A DNA stretch of 63,534 bases from Methylobacterium segetis (GTDB taxonomy: Bacteria > Pseudomonadota > Alphaproteobacteria > Rhizobiales > Beijerinckiaceae): positions 1-63,534 of the forward strand of contig NZ_SMNT01000022.1 of NCBI RefSeq assembly GCF_004348265.1. The letters run 5' to 3'. A program made the position numbers and the translations under genes. The first letter of the stretch is position 1. The number at the start of each line of letters is the position of its first letter. Below the pieces are notes generated by a model that was not told where the DNA came from, did no database searches, and saw nothing but the letters and a program-made list of their open reading frames with translations. Positions 52,743-61,370 of this stretch are shown here, one piece after another.

Positions 52743-53759
52743 ATGCGCAACCTCACGGGCAGCGCCCTCTTCGCGGGCGCGCTTCCCCGCGCCGCCTCCC
52801 TGCCCGACTTGCCGCGGGCGCTGCCCTGGAGCGGGCTCGCCGCCGCTGCGGCCTGGCTCGCGCTCGCGGGGGCGACGCTGGCGCTGCCCGAGAGCGGCGA
52901 CTTCCCCCGCACGGGATCCCTCGCGACGGGGGCGGGCCTCCTCGGGCTCGCGCTCCTGCCCGCGAGCCTGCTCGCCTCCCGCCTCGGCCGGGCCGGGGCG
53001 CGGCTGCGCCACGGGAGCCCCTGGGTCGCCGCCCTCGCGCTCGGGCTCCTCGCCTGGGAACTCGTGACCGCGAAGTTCGAGCTCCTGCCGATGCCGTTCT
53101 TCCCGCCGCCGCAGGCGATCCTGGAGGTCTTCCTCGACGATTGGCCGAAGCTCGGCGGCAGCATCCTCAACTCGCTGAAGCTGCTGGCGGGGGGCTACGC
53201 GATCGGCGCCGCGCTGGGCTTCGCGCTCGGCGTCGCGATCGGCTCGTCGCGGGCGGTGGGATACTGGGCGCACCCGGTGCTGCGCTTCGTCGGGCCGCTC
53301 CCGGCCACCGCGTGGCTGCCGCTCGCCTTCTTCGTCTTCCCCTCGTCCTGGTCGGCCAGCACCTTCCTCGTCGCGCTCGCCACGGGATTCCCGGTCACGG
53401 TGCTGACCTGGTCGGGGGTGGCGGGCGTCAACAAGGCCTATTTCGACGTCGCCCGGACGCTCGGCGCCTCGCCCGCCTTCCTCGTGCTCCGGGTCGCGAT
53501 CCCGGCCGCCCTGCCGCACGTCTTCGTCGGCCTGTTCATGGGCCTCGGCGGCTCCTTCGCGGTGCTGGTGGTCGCCGAGATGCTCGGCGTGAAATCGGGC
53601 CTCGGCTGGTACCTGCAATGGGCGCAAGGATGGGCCGCCTACGCCAACATGTACGCGGCGCTCATCGTGATGGCGCTGATGTGCTCGGGGCTGATCACCC
53701 TGCTGTTCCGCCTGCGCGACCGGGTGCTCTCCTGGCAGAAGGGGCTGGTGCAATGGTGA
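52743..53759 (+). CDS. ABC transporter permease (SsuC-like)
   Basis: A 338-residue membrane protein. Two extra N-terminal helices (about 27-47 and 58-80) precede the usual six-helix core. The conserved loop with the EAA-type motif, GVNKAYFDVARTLGASPAFLVLRVAIPAALPHVFVGL, contacts the ATPase. Core similarity to SsuC/TauC is evident from MPFFPPPQAILEVFLDDWPKLGGSILNSLKLLAGG. The start is the ATG at 52743; the 3' end overlaps the ATPase start by 7 bases. Confidence 0.9.
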   Translation: MRNLTGSALFAGALPRAASLPDLPRALPWSGLAAAAAWLALAGATLALPESGDFPRTGSLATGAGLLGLALLPASLLASRLGRAGARLRHGSPWVAALALGLLAWELVTAKFELLPMPFFPPPQAILEVFLDDWPKLGGSILNSLKLLAGGYAIGAALGFALGVAIGSSRAVGYWAHPVLRFVGPLPATAWLPLAFFVFPSSWSASTFLVALATGFPVTVLTWSGVAGVNKAYFDVARTLGASPAFLVLRVAIPAALPHVFVGLFMGLGGSFAVLVVAEMLGVKSGLGWYLQWAQGWAAYANMYAALIVMALMCSGLITLLFRLRDRVLSWQKGLVQW

Positions 53760-54565
53760 CCGCGACGCAGGAACGCCCCGCCGCCCGGATCGCCAATGCG
53801 GCCCCGGCGGGCGCGATCGGAGCCCGGCTGACGATCGAGGCCGTCAGCCACGCCTTCGACATCCGCGGCGCGGCGCTCCCGGTGCTCGACCGGGTCGGGC
53901 TCGCGGTGGAGCCCGGCGGCTTCGTGGCCTTGCTCGGCCCTTCGGGCTGCGGCAAGTCCACCCTGCTGCGGCTGATCGCGGGGCTGGAGCCGCCGGACGA
54001 GGGCCGCATCGCCGTCGACGGGCGGCGCGTCGACGGGCCGGACCCCTCGCGCCTCCTCGTCTTCCAGGACCCGACCCTCTACCCGTGGCGGACCGTGCGC
54101 GGGAACGTGGCGCTCGGCCTCGAGGCGCAGGGCGTCGGGAGCCGGCGGGCCGCGCGGATCGAGGCCGCTCTGCGCCTCGTCGCCCTCGACGGCTTCGCCG
54201 ACGTCTATCCCCACCAGCTCTCCGGCGGCATGGCCCAGCGGGCGGCGCTCGCGCGGGCGCTCGTCAACGAGCCGCGGCTCCTCCTCCTCGACGAGCCGCT
54301 GGGCAAGCTCGACGCCCTGACCCGCCTCGCCATGCAGGCCGAGATCCTGCATCTCTGGCAGGAGAAGCGCTTCACGGCCTTGCTCGTCACGCACGACGTC
54401 GAGGAGGCGCTGGTTCTGGCCGAGCGGGTGATCGTGCTCGGCGACCGCCCGGCCGCGATACGGGCCGACATCCGCGTCGACCGGCCCTATCCGCGCCACC
54501 GCGACGATCCCGAGCTCGTGCGCCTGCGCCGCGAGATCCTGGGCATCCTCGGCCAGCCGACCTGA
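53753..54565 (+). CDS. ABC transporter ATP-binding protein (SsuB/TauB-like)
   Basis: A 270-residue ATPase. Walker A is LLGPSGCGKSTLLRL, the Q-loop is LVFQDPTLYPWRTV, the signature is QLSGGMAQRAALARAL, Walker B is LLLLDEPLGKLDALT, and the switch His is in LLVTHDVEEAL. These match importers of sulfonates and nitrate. It powers the permease encoded just upstream. The first 25 residues are a variable extension. Confidence 0.93.
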   Translation: MVTATQERPAARIANAAPAGAIGARLTIEAVSHAFDIRGAALPVLDRVGLAVEPGGFVALLGPSGCGKSTLLRLIAGLEPPDEGRIAVDGRRVDGPDPSRLLVFQDPTLYPWRTVRGNVALGLEAQGVGSRRAARIEAALRLVALDGFADVYPHQLSGGMAQRAALARALVNEPRLLLLDEPLGKLDALTRLAMQAEILHLWQEKRFTALLVTHDVEEALVLAERVIVLGDRPAAIRADIRVDRPYPRHRDDPELVRLRREILGILGQPT

Positions 54566-54931
54566 TCGGGGCGGAGGGCCGACGGCTCGGCCGATGCGCG
54601 CCGGAGCGCCACGAAGAATCGGACAAGATAATCCTCCGCATCTTTCCCGTGCGCGGAGGGCTCAGATCTCTCGCTGAACAGTAAAACGAAAGTCCGTTTC
54701 GTTGACGCGCCGACGATGTTCCGGCGATGATCATGCCGCGGTCCGCGAAACGTTCGGGAGCCGCGTTCGGTGCACGGGCGAGAGCCCGGTCCCCGATCCG
54801 GCCCCGGACACCTCGCGGATCTGCCCAATTCCCGCAGCGGCGCCCTTCGGCGGCGCCCGGTGGCCGCCCGCGGCTGCCGGGGCGCCGACGATGCCCTGCG
54901 CCCTCGCAACGACCCTGCCGGAGACCGTCCC
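54566..54931. promoter_or_regulatory. Intergenic control region with perfect inverted repeat (54685-54703)
   Basis: There is no credible gene in these 366 bases. AACGAAA (54685-54691) and TTTCGTT (54697-54703) form a perfect inverted repeat with a 5-base spacer. A weaker copy with the same core and spacer lies at 51237-51255, before the divergent operon. It is a candidate operator for the rhodanese operon starting at 54932. Confidence 0.6.
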
Positions 54932-55909
54932 GTGCCGCGCCCCATCCCCCACACCCTCGGCCTCGCCGCGCTGATCGCGCTCGCCCTCACCGCACCCGTC
55001 GCCGCGCAGGAGCCCGTCGCGGCCCGCGCCTCCGCCGAGGCGAAGGAGCCCGCCCGCGAGAGCGCCCTCGTCTCGACCGAGTGGCTGGAGAAGAACCTCG
55101 ACGCCCCGAAGCTGCGCATCGTCGAGGTCAGCGTCGAGCCCGGCCAGTACGAGCGCGGCCACATCCCCGGCGCGCAGAACGTGGTCTGGCACACCGATCT
55201 CGTCGAGACGGTGAGCCGGGACATCGCCGGGCCCGAGAAGTTCGCCGCCCTCGTTCGCAAGCTCGGCATCGACCGCGACACCACGGTCGTGCTCTACGGC
55301 GACAACAACAACTGGTTCGCCGCCTGGGGCGCCTGGGTGCTCGCCCAATACGGCCTCGTCGACAGCGTCAAGCTCCTCGACGGCGGCCGCAAGAAGTGGG
55401 AGGCGGAGAAGCGCCCCCTCGACACCCGCACCCCGGAGGTCAAGGCCACGGCCTTCCAGGCGGCCCAGCCCTCGGCCGGCCTGCGGGCGCGCTTCGCCGA
55501 CGTGCTCGCCGTGGCGCGCAAGGAGCGCGATGAGCAGATCCTCGACATCCGCTCGCCGGACGAGTTCTCCGGCAAGGTGATCGCGCCGGCCGGCGTGCAG
55601 GAACTCGCCATCCGGGCCGGCCACATCCCGGGCTCGGTGAACGTGCCCTGGGCCAAGGCCGTGAACCCGGACGGGACCATCAGGTCGACGGCCGAGCTGA
55701 AGGCGCTCTACGCCGCGGCCGGGATCGACGGCTCGAAGCCGATCATCACCTCCTGCCGCATCGGCGAGCGCTCCAGCCATTCCTGGTTCGTGCTGAGCCG
55801 GATCCTCGGCTACCCCGTGCGCAATTACGACGGCTCCTGGACCGAGTACGGCAACGCCGTCGGCGTGCCCGTGGTCAACCTCGCCGGCACGGTCTGGGGC
55901 GGCAAGTGA
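54932..55909 (+). CDS. Periplasmic sulfurtransferase (tandem rhodanese)
   Basis: A 325-residue exported protein. The signal peptide ends VAAQEP. Two rhodanese domains follow: the inactive N-terminal one (VSTEWLEKNLDAPKLRIVEVS, YERGHIPGAQNVVWHTDLVE) and a C-terminal one with the catalytic Cys275 in TSCRIGERSSH. This is the thiosulfate or 3-mercaptopyruvate sulfurtransferase layout, moving sulfane sulfur to an acceptor. Next is a YeeE transporter whose start overlaps its stop (GTGA), so the two are coupled. The start is a GTG at 54932 after GGAGA. Confidence 0.92.
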   Translation: MPRPIPHTLGLAALIALALTAPVAAQEPVAARASAEAKEPARESALVSTEWLEKNLDAPKLRIVEVSVEPGQYERGHIPGAQNVVWHTDLVETVSRDIAGPEKFAALVRKLGIDRDTTVVLYGDNNNWFAAWGAWVLAQYGLVDSVKLLDGGRKKWEAEKRPLDTRTPEVKATAFQAAQPSAGLRARFADVLAVARKERDEQILDIRSPDEFSGKVIAPAGVQELAIRAGHIPGSVNVPWAKAVNPDGTIRSTAELKALYAAAGIDGSKPIITSCRIGERSSHSWFVLSRILGYPVRNYDGSWTEYGNAVGVPVVNLAGTVWGGK

Positions 55910-57147
55910 CGGCAGGGTTCGGAGAGGCGCGAGGGCCCGCCCCGGCGCCTGCCCCCGCGGCGCGGGCCTCGCTCGCGCGCCTCGCCGAACCGCTCGGGAT
56001 CGCGGTCGCCGTCGCGCTCGGCCTCGGCATCGCGCTCTCTGCCCAACGCCTCGCCGCGGAACCCGGCGGGACGCGCCTCGGCCTCTCCCTGGTGCTCGGC
56101 GCGCTGTTCGGCTTCGTCCTGCAGCGCTCCCGCTTCTGCTTCCTCTGCCTGTGGCGGGACTTTCTCGACACGGGCGACCCGCGCGGCATGCTCGGCATCC
56201 TGACGGCGCTGGCGGCGGGGCTCGTCGGCTACGCGGTCGTGCTCGGCGCCTGGATGCCGGACCCGTCCGGCACCCGCCTGCCGCCGGACGCGCATATCGG
56301 CCCGGTCGGACCCGTCCTGGTTCTCGCGGGCCTCGCCTTCGGCGCGGGCATGGCGGTCTCCGGCTCCTGCATCAGCGCCCATCTCTACCGGCTCGGCGAG
56401 GGCTCGCCGACGGCGCCCTTCGCGCTCCTCGGCACGACCCTGGGCTTCGCGCTCGGCTTCGCGACCTGGAACCCGCTCTACCTCGCCAGCGTGTCCGAGG
56501 CGCCGGTGCTCTGGCTGCCGCGCCATCTCGGCTACGCGGGCTCGCTCGCCGCGAGCCTCGCCGCCCTGGCGGCGCTGGCGTGGCTCCTCCACCGCCTCGG
56601 CCGGGTCCCGGGAGCGGCGGCGGAACCGGCCTCTCCGCTGGCCGCAATCTTCGTCGCGCGCTGGCCGACCTGGATCGGCGGCCTCGCCGTCGGCGCGATC
56701 GCCACGGCCGCCTATCTCCGGGTCGCGCCCCTCGGCGTCACGGCCGAGATCGGCGGGCGCACCCGTCAGGCGGCGGCGCAGCTCGGCCTGCTCCCCGAGC
56801 GCCTCGAAGGGCTCGACACCTTCCGCGGCTGCGCGACGGCCGTCCGCGACGCGCTCCTCACGTCGAACGGCCTCTTCGTCGGCGGCCTCGTGCTCGCCGC
56901 CTTCGCCGCCGCCCTCGCCGCCGGCCAGTTCCGCCCCGCCTGGCCGAGCCCGGGCCAGGCCGTCCGGGGCCTCCTCGGCGGCCTGCTCCTCGGCTGGGGG
57001 GCGATGACGGGCCTCGGCTGCAGCGTCGGCACCCTGCTCTCCGGCGTCATGGCCGGCGCGGTCTCGGGCTGGGTGTTCGGGTTCGCGATGTTCGCGGGCG
57101 TCACCGCCACGCTATTCGCCGGCCGCCGCCTCCGGCTGATTCCCTGA
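55906..57147 (+). CDS. YeeE/YedE family sulfur transporter (TsuA-like)
   Basis: A 413-residue membrane protein with about nine or ten helices. The conserved Cys-bearing motifs of this family are all present: LQRSRFCFLCLWRDFLDTGD, GMAVSGSCISAHLYRLGEG and GLGCSVGTLLSGVMAG. These Cys residues line the path for thiosulfate or persulfide sulfur in characterised homologues. Coupling to a rhodanese suggests uptake of the sulfane sulfur it makes. It starts at GTG overlapping the upstream stop. Confidence 0.9.
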   Translation: MTAGFGEARGPAPAPAPAARASLARLAEPLGIAVAVALGLGIALSAQRLAAEPGGTRLGLSLVLGALFGFVLQRSRFCFLCLWRDFLDTGDPRGMLGILTALAAGLVGYAVVLGAWMPDPSGTRLPPDAHIGPVGPVLVLAGLAFGAGMAVSGSCISAHLYRLGEGSPTAPFALLGTTLGFALGFATWNPLYLASVSEAPVLWLPRHLGYAGSLAASLAALAALAWLLHRLGRVPGAAAEPASPLAAIFVARWPTWIGGLAVGAIATAAYLRVAPLGVTAEIGGRTRQAAAQLGLLPERLEGLDTFRGCATAVRDALLTSNGLFVGGLVLAAFAAALAAGQFRPAWPSPGQAVRGLLGGLLLGWGAMTGLGCSVGTLLSGVMAGAVSGWVFGFAMFAGVTATLFAGRRLRLIP

Positions 57148-57208
57148 CGCAGGTCGCCGCTCGGCCCTGGTTGCGGGGAGGCGCGATGCGCCGTATCCGC
57201 GGCGGGCG

Positions 57209-57889
57209 ATGCCCGGTCCCTCGCTCCGCTCCGCCCGATTCCCGAGCCTCTTTTGTGAGATCTGCGCGCGTCTGCCGCTGTTCGAGGATCTGCGCCCGGA
57301 GCTGATCGCGCGCCTCTCGGCGGCCGGGCTCGGGCGGGGGCTGCTCACGGCATCGCTGCGCGCCCGCCTCCGCAAGGCGGGCTTCGCCGATCTCGGCCAG
57401 ATCGCCCAATCCGCCCCGGCCGCGATCCTGCAGGTCAGGAAGTTCGGTCCGGTGCGGGTCGAGGCGCTGCGCGCCTTCATCCTGGAGGAGATCGCCCGCG
57501 CCGCGCCCGGTGCGCGGGTGCGGCACGCGGCCGAGGCCCTGGCGGAGCGGCGGCTCGCCCGGCTTCGGGAGATCCCCCTCGACCGCCTGCCGCTGGAGGC
57601 GGACGAGATCGCGCGCCTCGCCTTCGCGCGGACCTGCGCCGATCTCGCCGCTCATTCGCGCATGGCGCTGGTCCACCGCGGCGCGATCGCGTCGGCCGAC
57701 CTCGATCGCCTCGTCACCACGCTGGCCCGATTTTTGGGGGAGGGGGGTCCCATCATCCCTGCGCCGGCCGCCCTGCCCGAGGAGGCCGACGGGTCGGAGG
57801 CGCGCCGGGCGGCCTCGCTCGCGGAGCGGGACCGCGAGTGGGAGGAGGCCGCGCCCGCGCGCGGGCGGCCTCGCGAGCGCTCGGCCTGA
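57209..57889 (+). CDS. Helix-hairpin-helix (RpoA C-terminal-like) protein of unknown function
   Basis: A 226-residue soluble protein. Residues 50-90, LRKAGFADLGQIAQSAPAAILQVRKFGPVRVEALRAFIL, fit the double helix-hairpin-helix pattern of the RNA polymerase alpha C-terminal domain, which binds DNA. The N-terminus has a Cys pair (CEIC) and the C-terminal 40 residues are charged (EEADGSEARRAASLAERDREWEEAA). It follows the YeeE gene by 61 bases. A DNA-binding or adaptor role is suggested by the fold; its link to sulfur is by position only. Confidence 0.6.
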   Translation: MPGPSLRSARFPSLFCEICARLPLFEDLRPELIARLSAAGLGRGLLTASLRARLRKAGFADLGQIAQSAPAAILQVRKFGPVRVEALRAFILEEIARAAPGARVRHAAEALAERRLARLREIPLDRLPLEADEIARLAFARTCADLAAHSRMALVHRGAIASADLDRLVTTLARFLGEGGPIIPAPAALPEEADGSEARRAASLAERDREWEEAAPARGRPRERSA

Positions 57890-57914
57890 CACCGCGATCG
57901 GGAGGGGCCTCGCC

Positions 57915-58766
57915 TCAAGCGGCTCCCGCACCGGCGCCCGGCAGGCCGAGCGGCGAGAGGCGCGGCAGCGGGGGCTTCCCGTCCCGCGGCCGCAGCAGGC
58001 CGAGGCAGCGCCGCTTGAGGTCGATGAAGGCGGGGTCGGTGACGAGGTCGCGCCCGCGGGGGCGGGGAAAGCCGAGCGGGATGTCCTCGAGGATGCGGCC
58101 CGGGCGGGACGACATCACGAGCACCCGGTCGCCGAGGAACAGGGCCTCGTCGATGTCGTGCGTGACGAACAGGACCGTGGTCGGAAGGCGGGTCCAGAGG
58201 TCGAGCAGCATCTCCTGCATCATCAGGCGGGTCTGCGCGTCGAGCGCCCCGAACGGCTCGTCCATCAGGAGGACCCGCGGCTCGTTGATGAGGACGCGGG
58301 CGATCTCGACGCGCTGCTGCATGCCGCCCGACAACTCGTCCGGGTAGCGCTCGGCGAAATCCTCGAGCCCCACCAGGGCCAGGAAGGCGCGCGCCCGCGC
58401 GAGGCGCTCCGCCTTCGGGAGGCCGCGCATCTTCGGGCCGAAGGCGACGTTCTCGATCACCCGCTTCCAGGGCAGCAGGGTGTGCTGCTGGAACACGATG
58501 CCCCGCTCGGGGTCGGGACCCGCCACGGTCTCCCCGTCGAGGCTGACGCGGCCCCGGCTCGGCGCGAGGTGCCCGGCCAGCGCGCCGAGCAGGGTCGACT
58601 TCCCGCAGCCCGAGGGGCCGAGCAGGCAGACGAACTGGCGGGCGGGGATCGCGAGGCGGACGCTCTCGACCACGTCGAAGGCGGCCTCGCCCTGGCCGAG
58701 GCGGATCGCGACGTCGGCGAGCTCGATGCGGCCGGCCCGCGCGGCGGATGTCGCGAGGGTGCTCAC
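57915..58766 (-). CDS. ABC transporter ATP-binding protein (TauB/SsuB-like)
   Basis: A 283-residue ATPase: Walker A LLGPSGCGKSTLLGAL, Q-loop IVFQQHTLLPWKRVIENVAFGP, signature ELSGGMQQRVEIARVL, Walker B VLLMDEPFGALDAQTR and switch VLFVTHDIDEALFL. It belongs to the second importer of the island. The start overlaps the permease stop by 4 bases (ATGA). It ends 25 bases from the convergent helix-hairpin-helix gene, with no evident terminator. Confidence 0.94.
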   Translation of the reverse strand: MSTLATSAARAGRIELADVAIRLGQGEAAFDVVESVRLAIPARQFVCLLGPSGCGKSTLLGALAGHLAPSRGRVSLDGETVAGPDPERGIVFQQHTLLPWKRVIENVAFGPKMRGLPKAERLARARAFLALVGLEDFAERYPDELSGGMQQRVEIARVLINEPRVLLMDEPFGALDAQTRLMMQEMLLDLWTRLPTTVLFVTHDIDEALFLGDRVLVMSSRPGRILEDIPLGFPRPRGRDLVTDPAFIDLKRRCLGLLRPRDGKPPLPRLSPLGLPGAGAGAA

Positions 58767-59626
58767 GAGCGGATCCCGGCGCGGGTCCAGGGCATCGCGA
58801 GGCGGCCCGCGGCCCGGACGAGGGCGCTCGAGCCCATGCCGAGGAGGCCGATCAGGAGCATGCCCACGACGATGTCGTCATAGTTCTGCAAGGTGTAGGC
58901 TTCCCAGGTGAAGTAGCCGATCCCGTACTGGCCCGAGATCATCTCCGCGGTGACGAGGCAGAACCACGCCGTCCCCATGCCGATCGCCGCGCCGGTGACG
59001 ATGCTCTGCGCGGCCGACGGGATCACGACCTCCCGCAGGATCGCCCAGCGGCGCGCGCCGAGGCTGCGGGCGGAGGCCACGAGGCGCGGGCTCACGCCCT
59101 CCGCCCCGTGCACCGTGTTGAGGAGGATCGGGAACAGGGCGCCCGTGAAGGTGATGAACACCATCGACAGCTCGGAGGACGGGAACATCAGGATCGCGAG
59201 GGGGATCCAGGCCACGGCCGGGATCGGGCGCAGCACCTCGAGGGGCGGCAGCAGCAGGTCGCGCGCCGTGCGCGAGCGCCCGATGGCGAGGCCGAGGCCG
59301 ACGCCCGCCGCGAGCGCCACGAGGAAGCCGCCGAGGACCCGGCCGAGGCTGGCGCCGATATGGGCGCCGAGCTTCGGCGACTGGACGAGGGCCGAGAGGG
59401 CTCGGGCCACGTCGAGCGGCGCCGGCACGTTGCGGAAGGTCACGAGGCCGAGATCGAGCCTGTGGCTGGCGGCGAGGTGCCAGCCGAGGAGGCCGAGGCC
59501 GAGCGCCCCCGCCCGCAGGGCGAGCCGCCGGAGGGGAAGGCCCGGCCGATGGGCGAGGCGGCGGTGCCCCGGCGCACTCGGGGCCGCGAGAGCGGGGACG
59601 GCCGCGTCGATCGCCGCGCTGCTCAT
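58763..59626 (-). CDS. ABC transporter permease (TauC/SsuC-like)
   Basis: A 287-residue membrane protein with six or seven helices. The family motifs NVPAPLDVARALSALVQSPKLGAHIGASLGRVLGGFLVALAAGVGLGLAIGRS and the coupling loop HGAEGVSPRLVASARSLGARRWAILREVVIPSAAQSIVTG are present, the latter contacting the ATPase. Near the C-terminus it has GQYGIGYFTWEAYTLQNYDDIVVG. It is translationally coupled to both neighbours by 4-base overlaps. Confidence 0.93.
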   Translation of the reverse strand: MSSAAIDAAVPALAAPSAPGHRRLAHRPGLPLRRLALRAGALGLGLLGWHLAASHRLDLGLVTFRNVPAPLDVARALSALVQSPKLGAHIGASLGRVLGGFLVALAAGVGLGLAIGRSRTARDLLLPPLEVLRPIPAVAWIPLAILMFPSSELSMVFITFTGALFPILLNTVHGAEGVSPRLVASARSLGARRWAILREVVIPSAAQSIVTGAAIGMGTAWFCLVTAEMISGQYGIGYFTWEAYTLQNYDDIVVGMLLIGLLGMGSSALVRAAGRLAMPWTRAGIRS

Positions 59627-61041
59627 CGGGCGCTCAGCCGCGGTTCGCCCGCGCGGGCGGCGGCGAAGTCGATCACCTCGCCCCCGTGCGCCTTCGAGAA
59701 CGCCTCCGCGTCGCCCTTGAGCAGGAAGGCGTTGAGGCGCCGCTCGCGGTCGCGCACGTACCAAGCCTGCGCGGCGAACAGCTTGATGCCGCTGTTGCGG
59801 TCCTGCGCGTAGACGACCCGCGCGCTGCCGCCCGCCTTCTCGAGGTCCGCCAGCGCCGCGATGGCCGCCTCGGGCGAGGCGTAGGGACGGACCCGTTCCT
59901 CGCCCTTCACCCAGATCTCCGCGACGCGCGACACGTCCGCGATGGGCCGGCCGGTCGCCGCGTCGGGATTGCGCAAGGGCGATGGCGCGTAGGCGGCGAG
60001 CCGTGCCTCGTAGTCGATCCCGGCCTGCGCGCTGGCGGCGCGGATGAAGCGGTCGTCCACGAAACGGTCGACGTCGAGGTCGCCGTCCGCCTTCTTGAGG
60101 AGCTTCAGGGTCTCGATCGAGGTCTTCAGCGCCTGCCGGTATTCCGGCTTCCACGTGACGTCGCGGGTCTGCAGGCCCAGCGGGCCGTGGAAGAGGTAGG
60201 CGACCTCCGCCTCGATCCCGGTGACGCGCTCGACGAGTTCGGAATACTTCTCCGGCTCCGCCGCGAACAGGCGGTCGGCCTCGATCGCGGCGCGGAGATA
60301 GGCCGTCACGATCTCGGGGTAGCGCTCCGCGTAGCCCCCGTCGACGAGGGAGCCGTGGAAGGTCGGGGCGTCGGACTGGGAGCCGTCGTAGATCTTGCGG
60401 GCGATGCCGCGCCAGGGAAACAGCTCGGCGAAGGGCACGAAATCGGCGTGCGCCTCGATCTTGTTGGCCTTCAGGGCCGAGCCCGCCACCTCGGGGGCCT
60501 GCGTGATGATGGTGACGTCGCGCTCCGGGTCCCAGCCCTGCGCCTTGACGGCGCGCAGGAGCAGGCCGTGCGCGGTCGAGGCGAAGGGCACGGAGATCGT
60601 CTTGCCCTTGAGGTCCGCGAAGGATTGCACCGGCGAGGCCGTCGGCACGACGATGCCGTTCCCGCTGCCCCGGACGCTGCCGGACAGTACGCTGAGGAAC
60701 AGGCTCTTGCGGCCGGCCTTGGCGAAGGCCGCCCCGTTCAGGGAGCCGGGGAAGTCGGCCATGGCGCCGAAATCGAGCTTGCCCGCGACCATCTCGTTGG
60801 TGAGCGGCGCGCCGCTGGTGAAGTTGCGCCACTGGATGTCATAGGTCGCGTCCTTGTACTTGCCGTCCTGCGGCAGGAACTTCTCCAGGAGCTTCAGCTC
60901 GCGGATCAGGAGGCCGCCGGTGGCGCAGTTGATCGTGGTGTCCTGCGTGCCCACGGCGACCCGGATGGTCTCGGCCCGGGCCGCGCCGACGAGGGTGGTG
61001 GCCGCCAGCAGGGCGGCGGCGAGGCGGCGGAAGGGGATCAC
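59623..61041 (-). CDS. ABC transporter substrate-binding protein, long NMT1/SsuA-like
   Basis: A 472-residue secreted binding protein, longer than SsuA (about 320). The signal peptide ends LVGAARA; the domain opens ETIRVAVGTQDTTINCATGGLLIREL and includes NEMVAGKLDFGAMADFPGSLNGAAF and LKGKTISVPFASTAHGLLLRAVKAQGW. The last 140 residues (VSRVAEIWVKGEERVRPYASPEAAIAAL, RLNAFLLKGDAEAFSKAHGG) are an extension. The start is a GTG at 61039-61041 with GGAG 10 bases upstream. It is first in its operon and divergent from a Crp-family regulator. Confidence 0.87.
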   Translation of the reverse strand: MIPFRRLAAALLAATTLVGAARAETIRVAVGTQDTTINCATGGLLIRELKLLEKFLPQDGKYKDATYDIQWRNFTSGAPLTNEMVAGKLDFGAMADFPGSLNGAAFAKAGRKSLFLSVLSGSVRGSGNGIVVPTASPVQSFADLKGKTISVPFASTAHGLLLRAVKAQGWDPERDVTIITQAPEVAGSALKANKIEAHADFVPFAELFPWRGIARKIYDGSQSDAPTFHGSLVDGGYAERYPEIVTAYLRAAIEADRLFAAEPEKYSELVERVTGIEAEVAYLFHGPLGLQTRDVTWKPEYRQALKTSIETLKLLKKADGDLDVDRFVDDRFIRAASAQAGIDYEARLAAYAPSPLRNPDAATGRPIADVSRVAEIWVKGEERVRPYASPEAAIAALADLEKAGGSARVVYAQDRNSGIKLFAAQAWYVRDRERRLNAFLLKGDAEAFSKAHGGEVIDFAAARAGEPRLSAR

Positions 61042-61150
61042 GGGGGAGGCTCCGTCGACAGGGGCTTTGCGCGGCAACGGGCGGGCGGGATGCGACGCAC
61101 CGCACTGCGGCAACCCGCCGATCGTCGTCCGCGCTCAGCATCGGAGGCGA

Positions 61151-61162
61151 GCAATTAATTGC
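61151..61162. promoter_or_regulatory. 12-base perfect palindrome between divergent transporter and Crp genes
   Basis: GCAATTAATTGC reads the same on both strands. It lies 110 bases upstream of the binding-protein start and 209 bases before the Crp-family gene, in a gene-free 330-base stretch (61042-61370). It is followed by a short hairpin (ACGGGCC/GGCCCGT, about 61188-61204). Possible operator for the nearby Crp-family protein or another regulator. Confidence 0.5.
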
Positions 61163-61370
61163 ATTGCCTCAGTAACGCCGAACAGAGACGGGCCTTGGGC
61201 CCGTGGTCGGAAACAAAAACCTCCCGGTCAGCTATGTTTTCGGAAGATCCTACTTCCCGGGCGTCCTTCTTTGGGATGGCTCGAACCGGGCGCGGAGGGA
61301 TAATGGCCCCTCCCGAGGATGGATGGCCGAATCTCCCGCGGCGCTCCGCCCGATCCGTCCCAGCCCCGGA

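Noticed and set aside
51156..53753. 865-codon minus-strand frame across the binding protein and permease genes
   Set aside because: Composition typical of a shadow frame; the plus strand carries clear transporter motifs.
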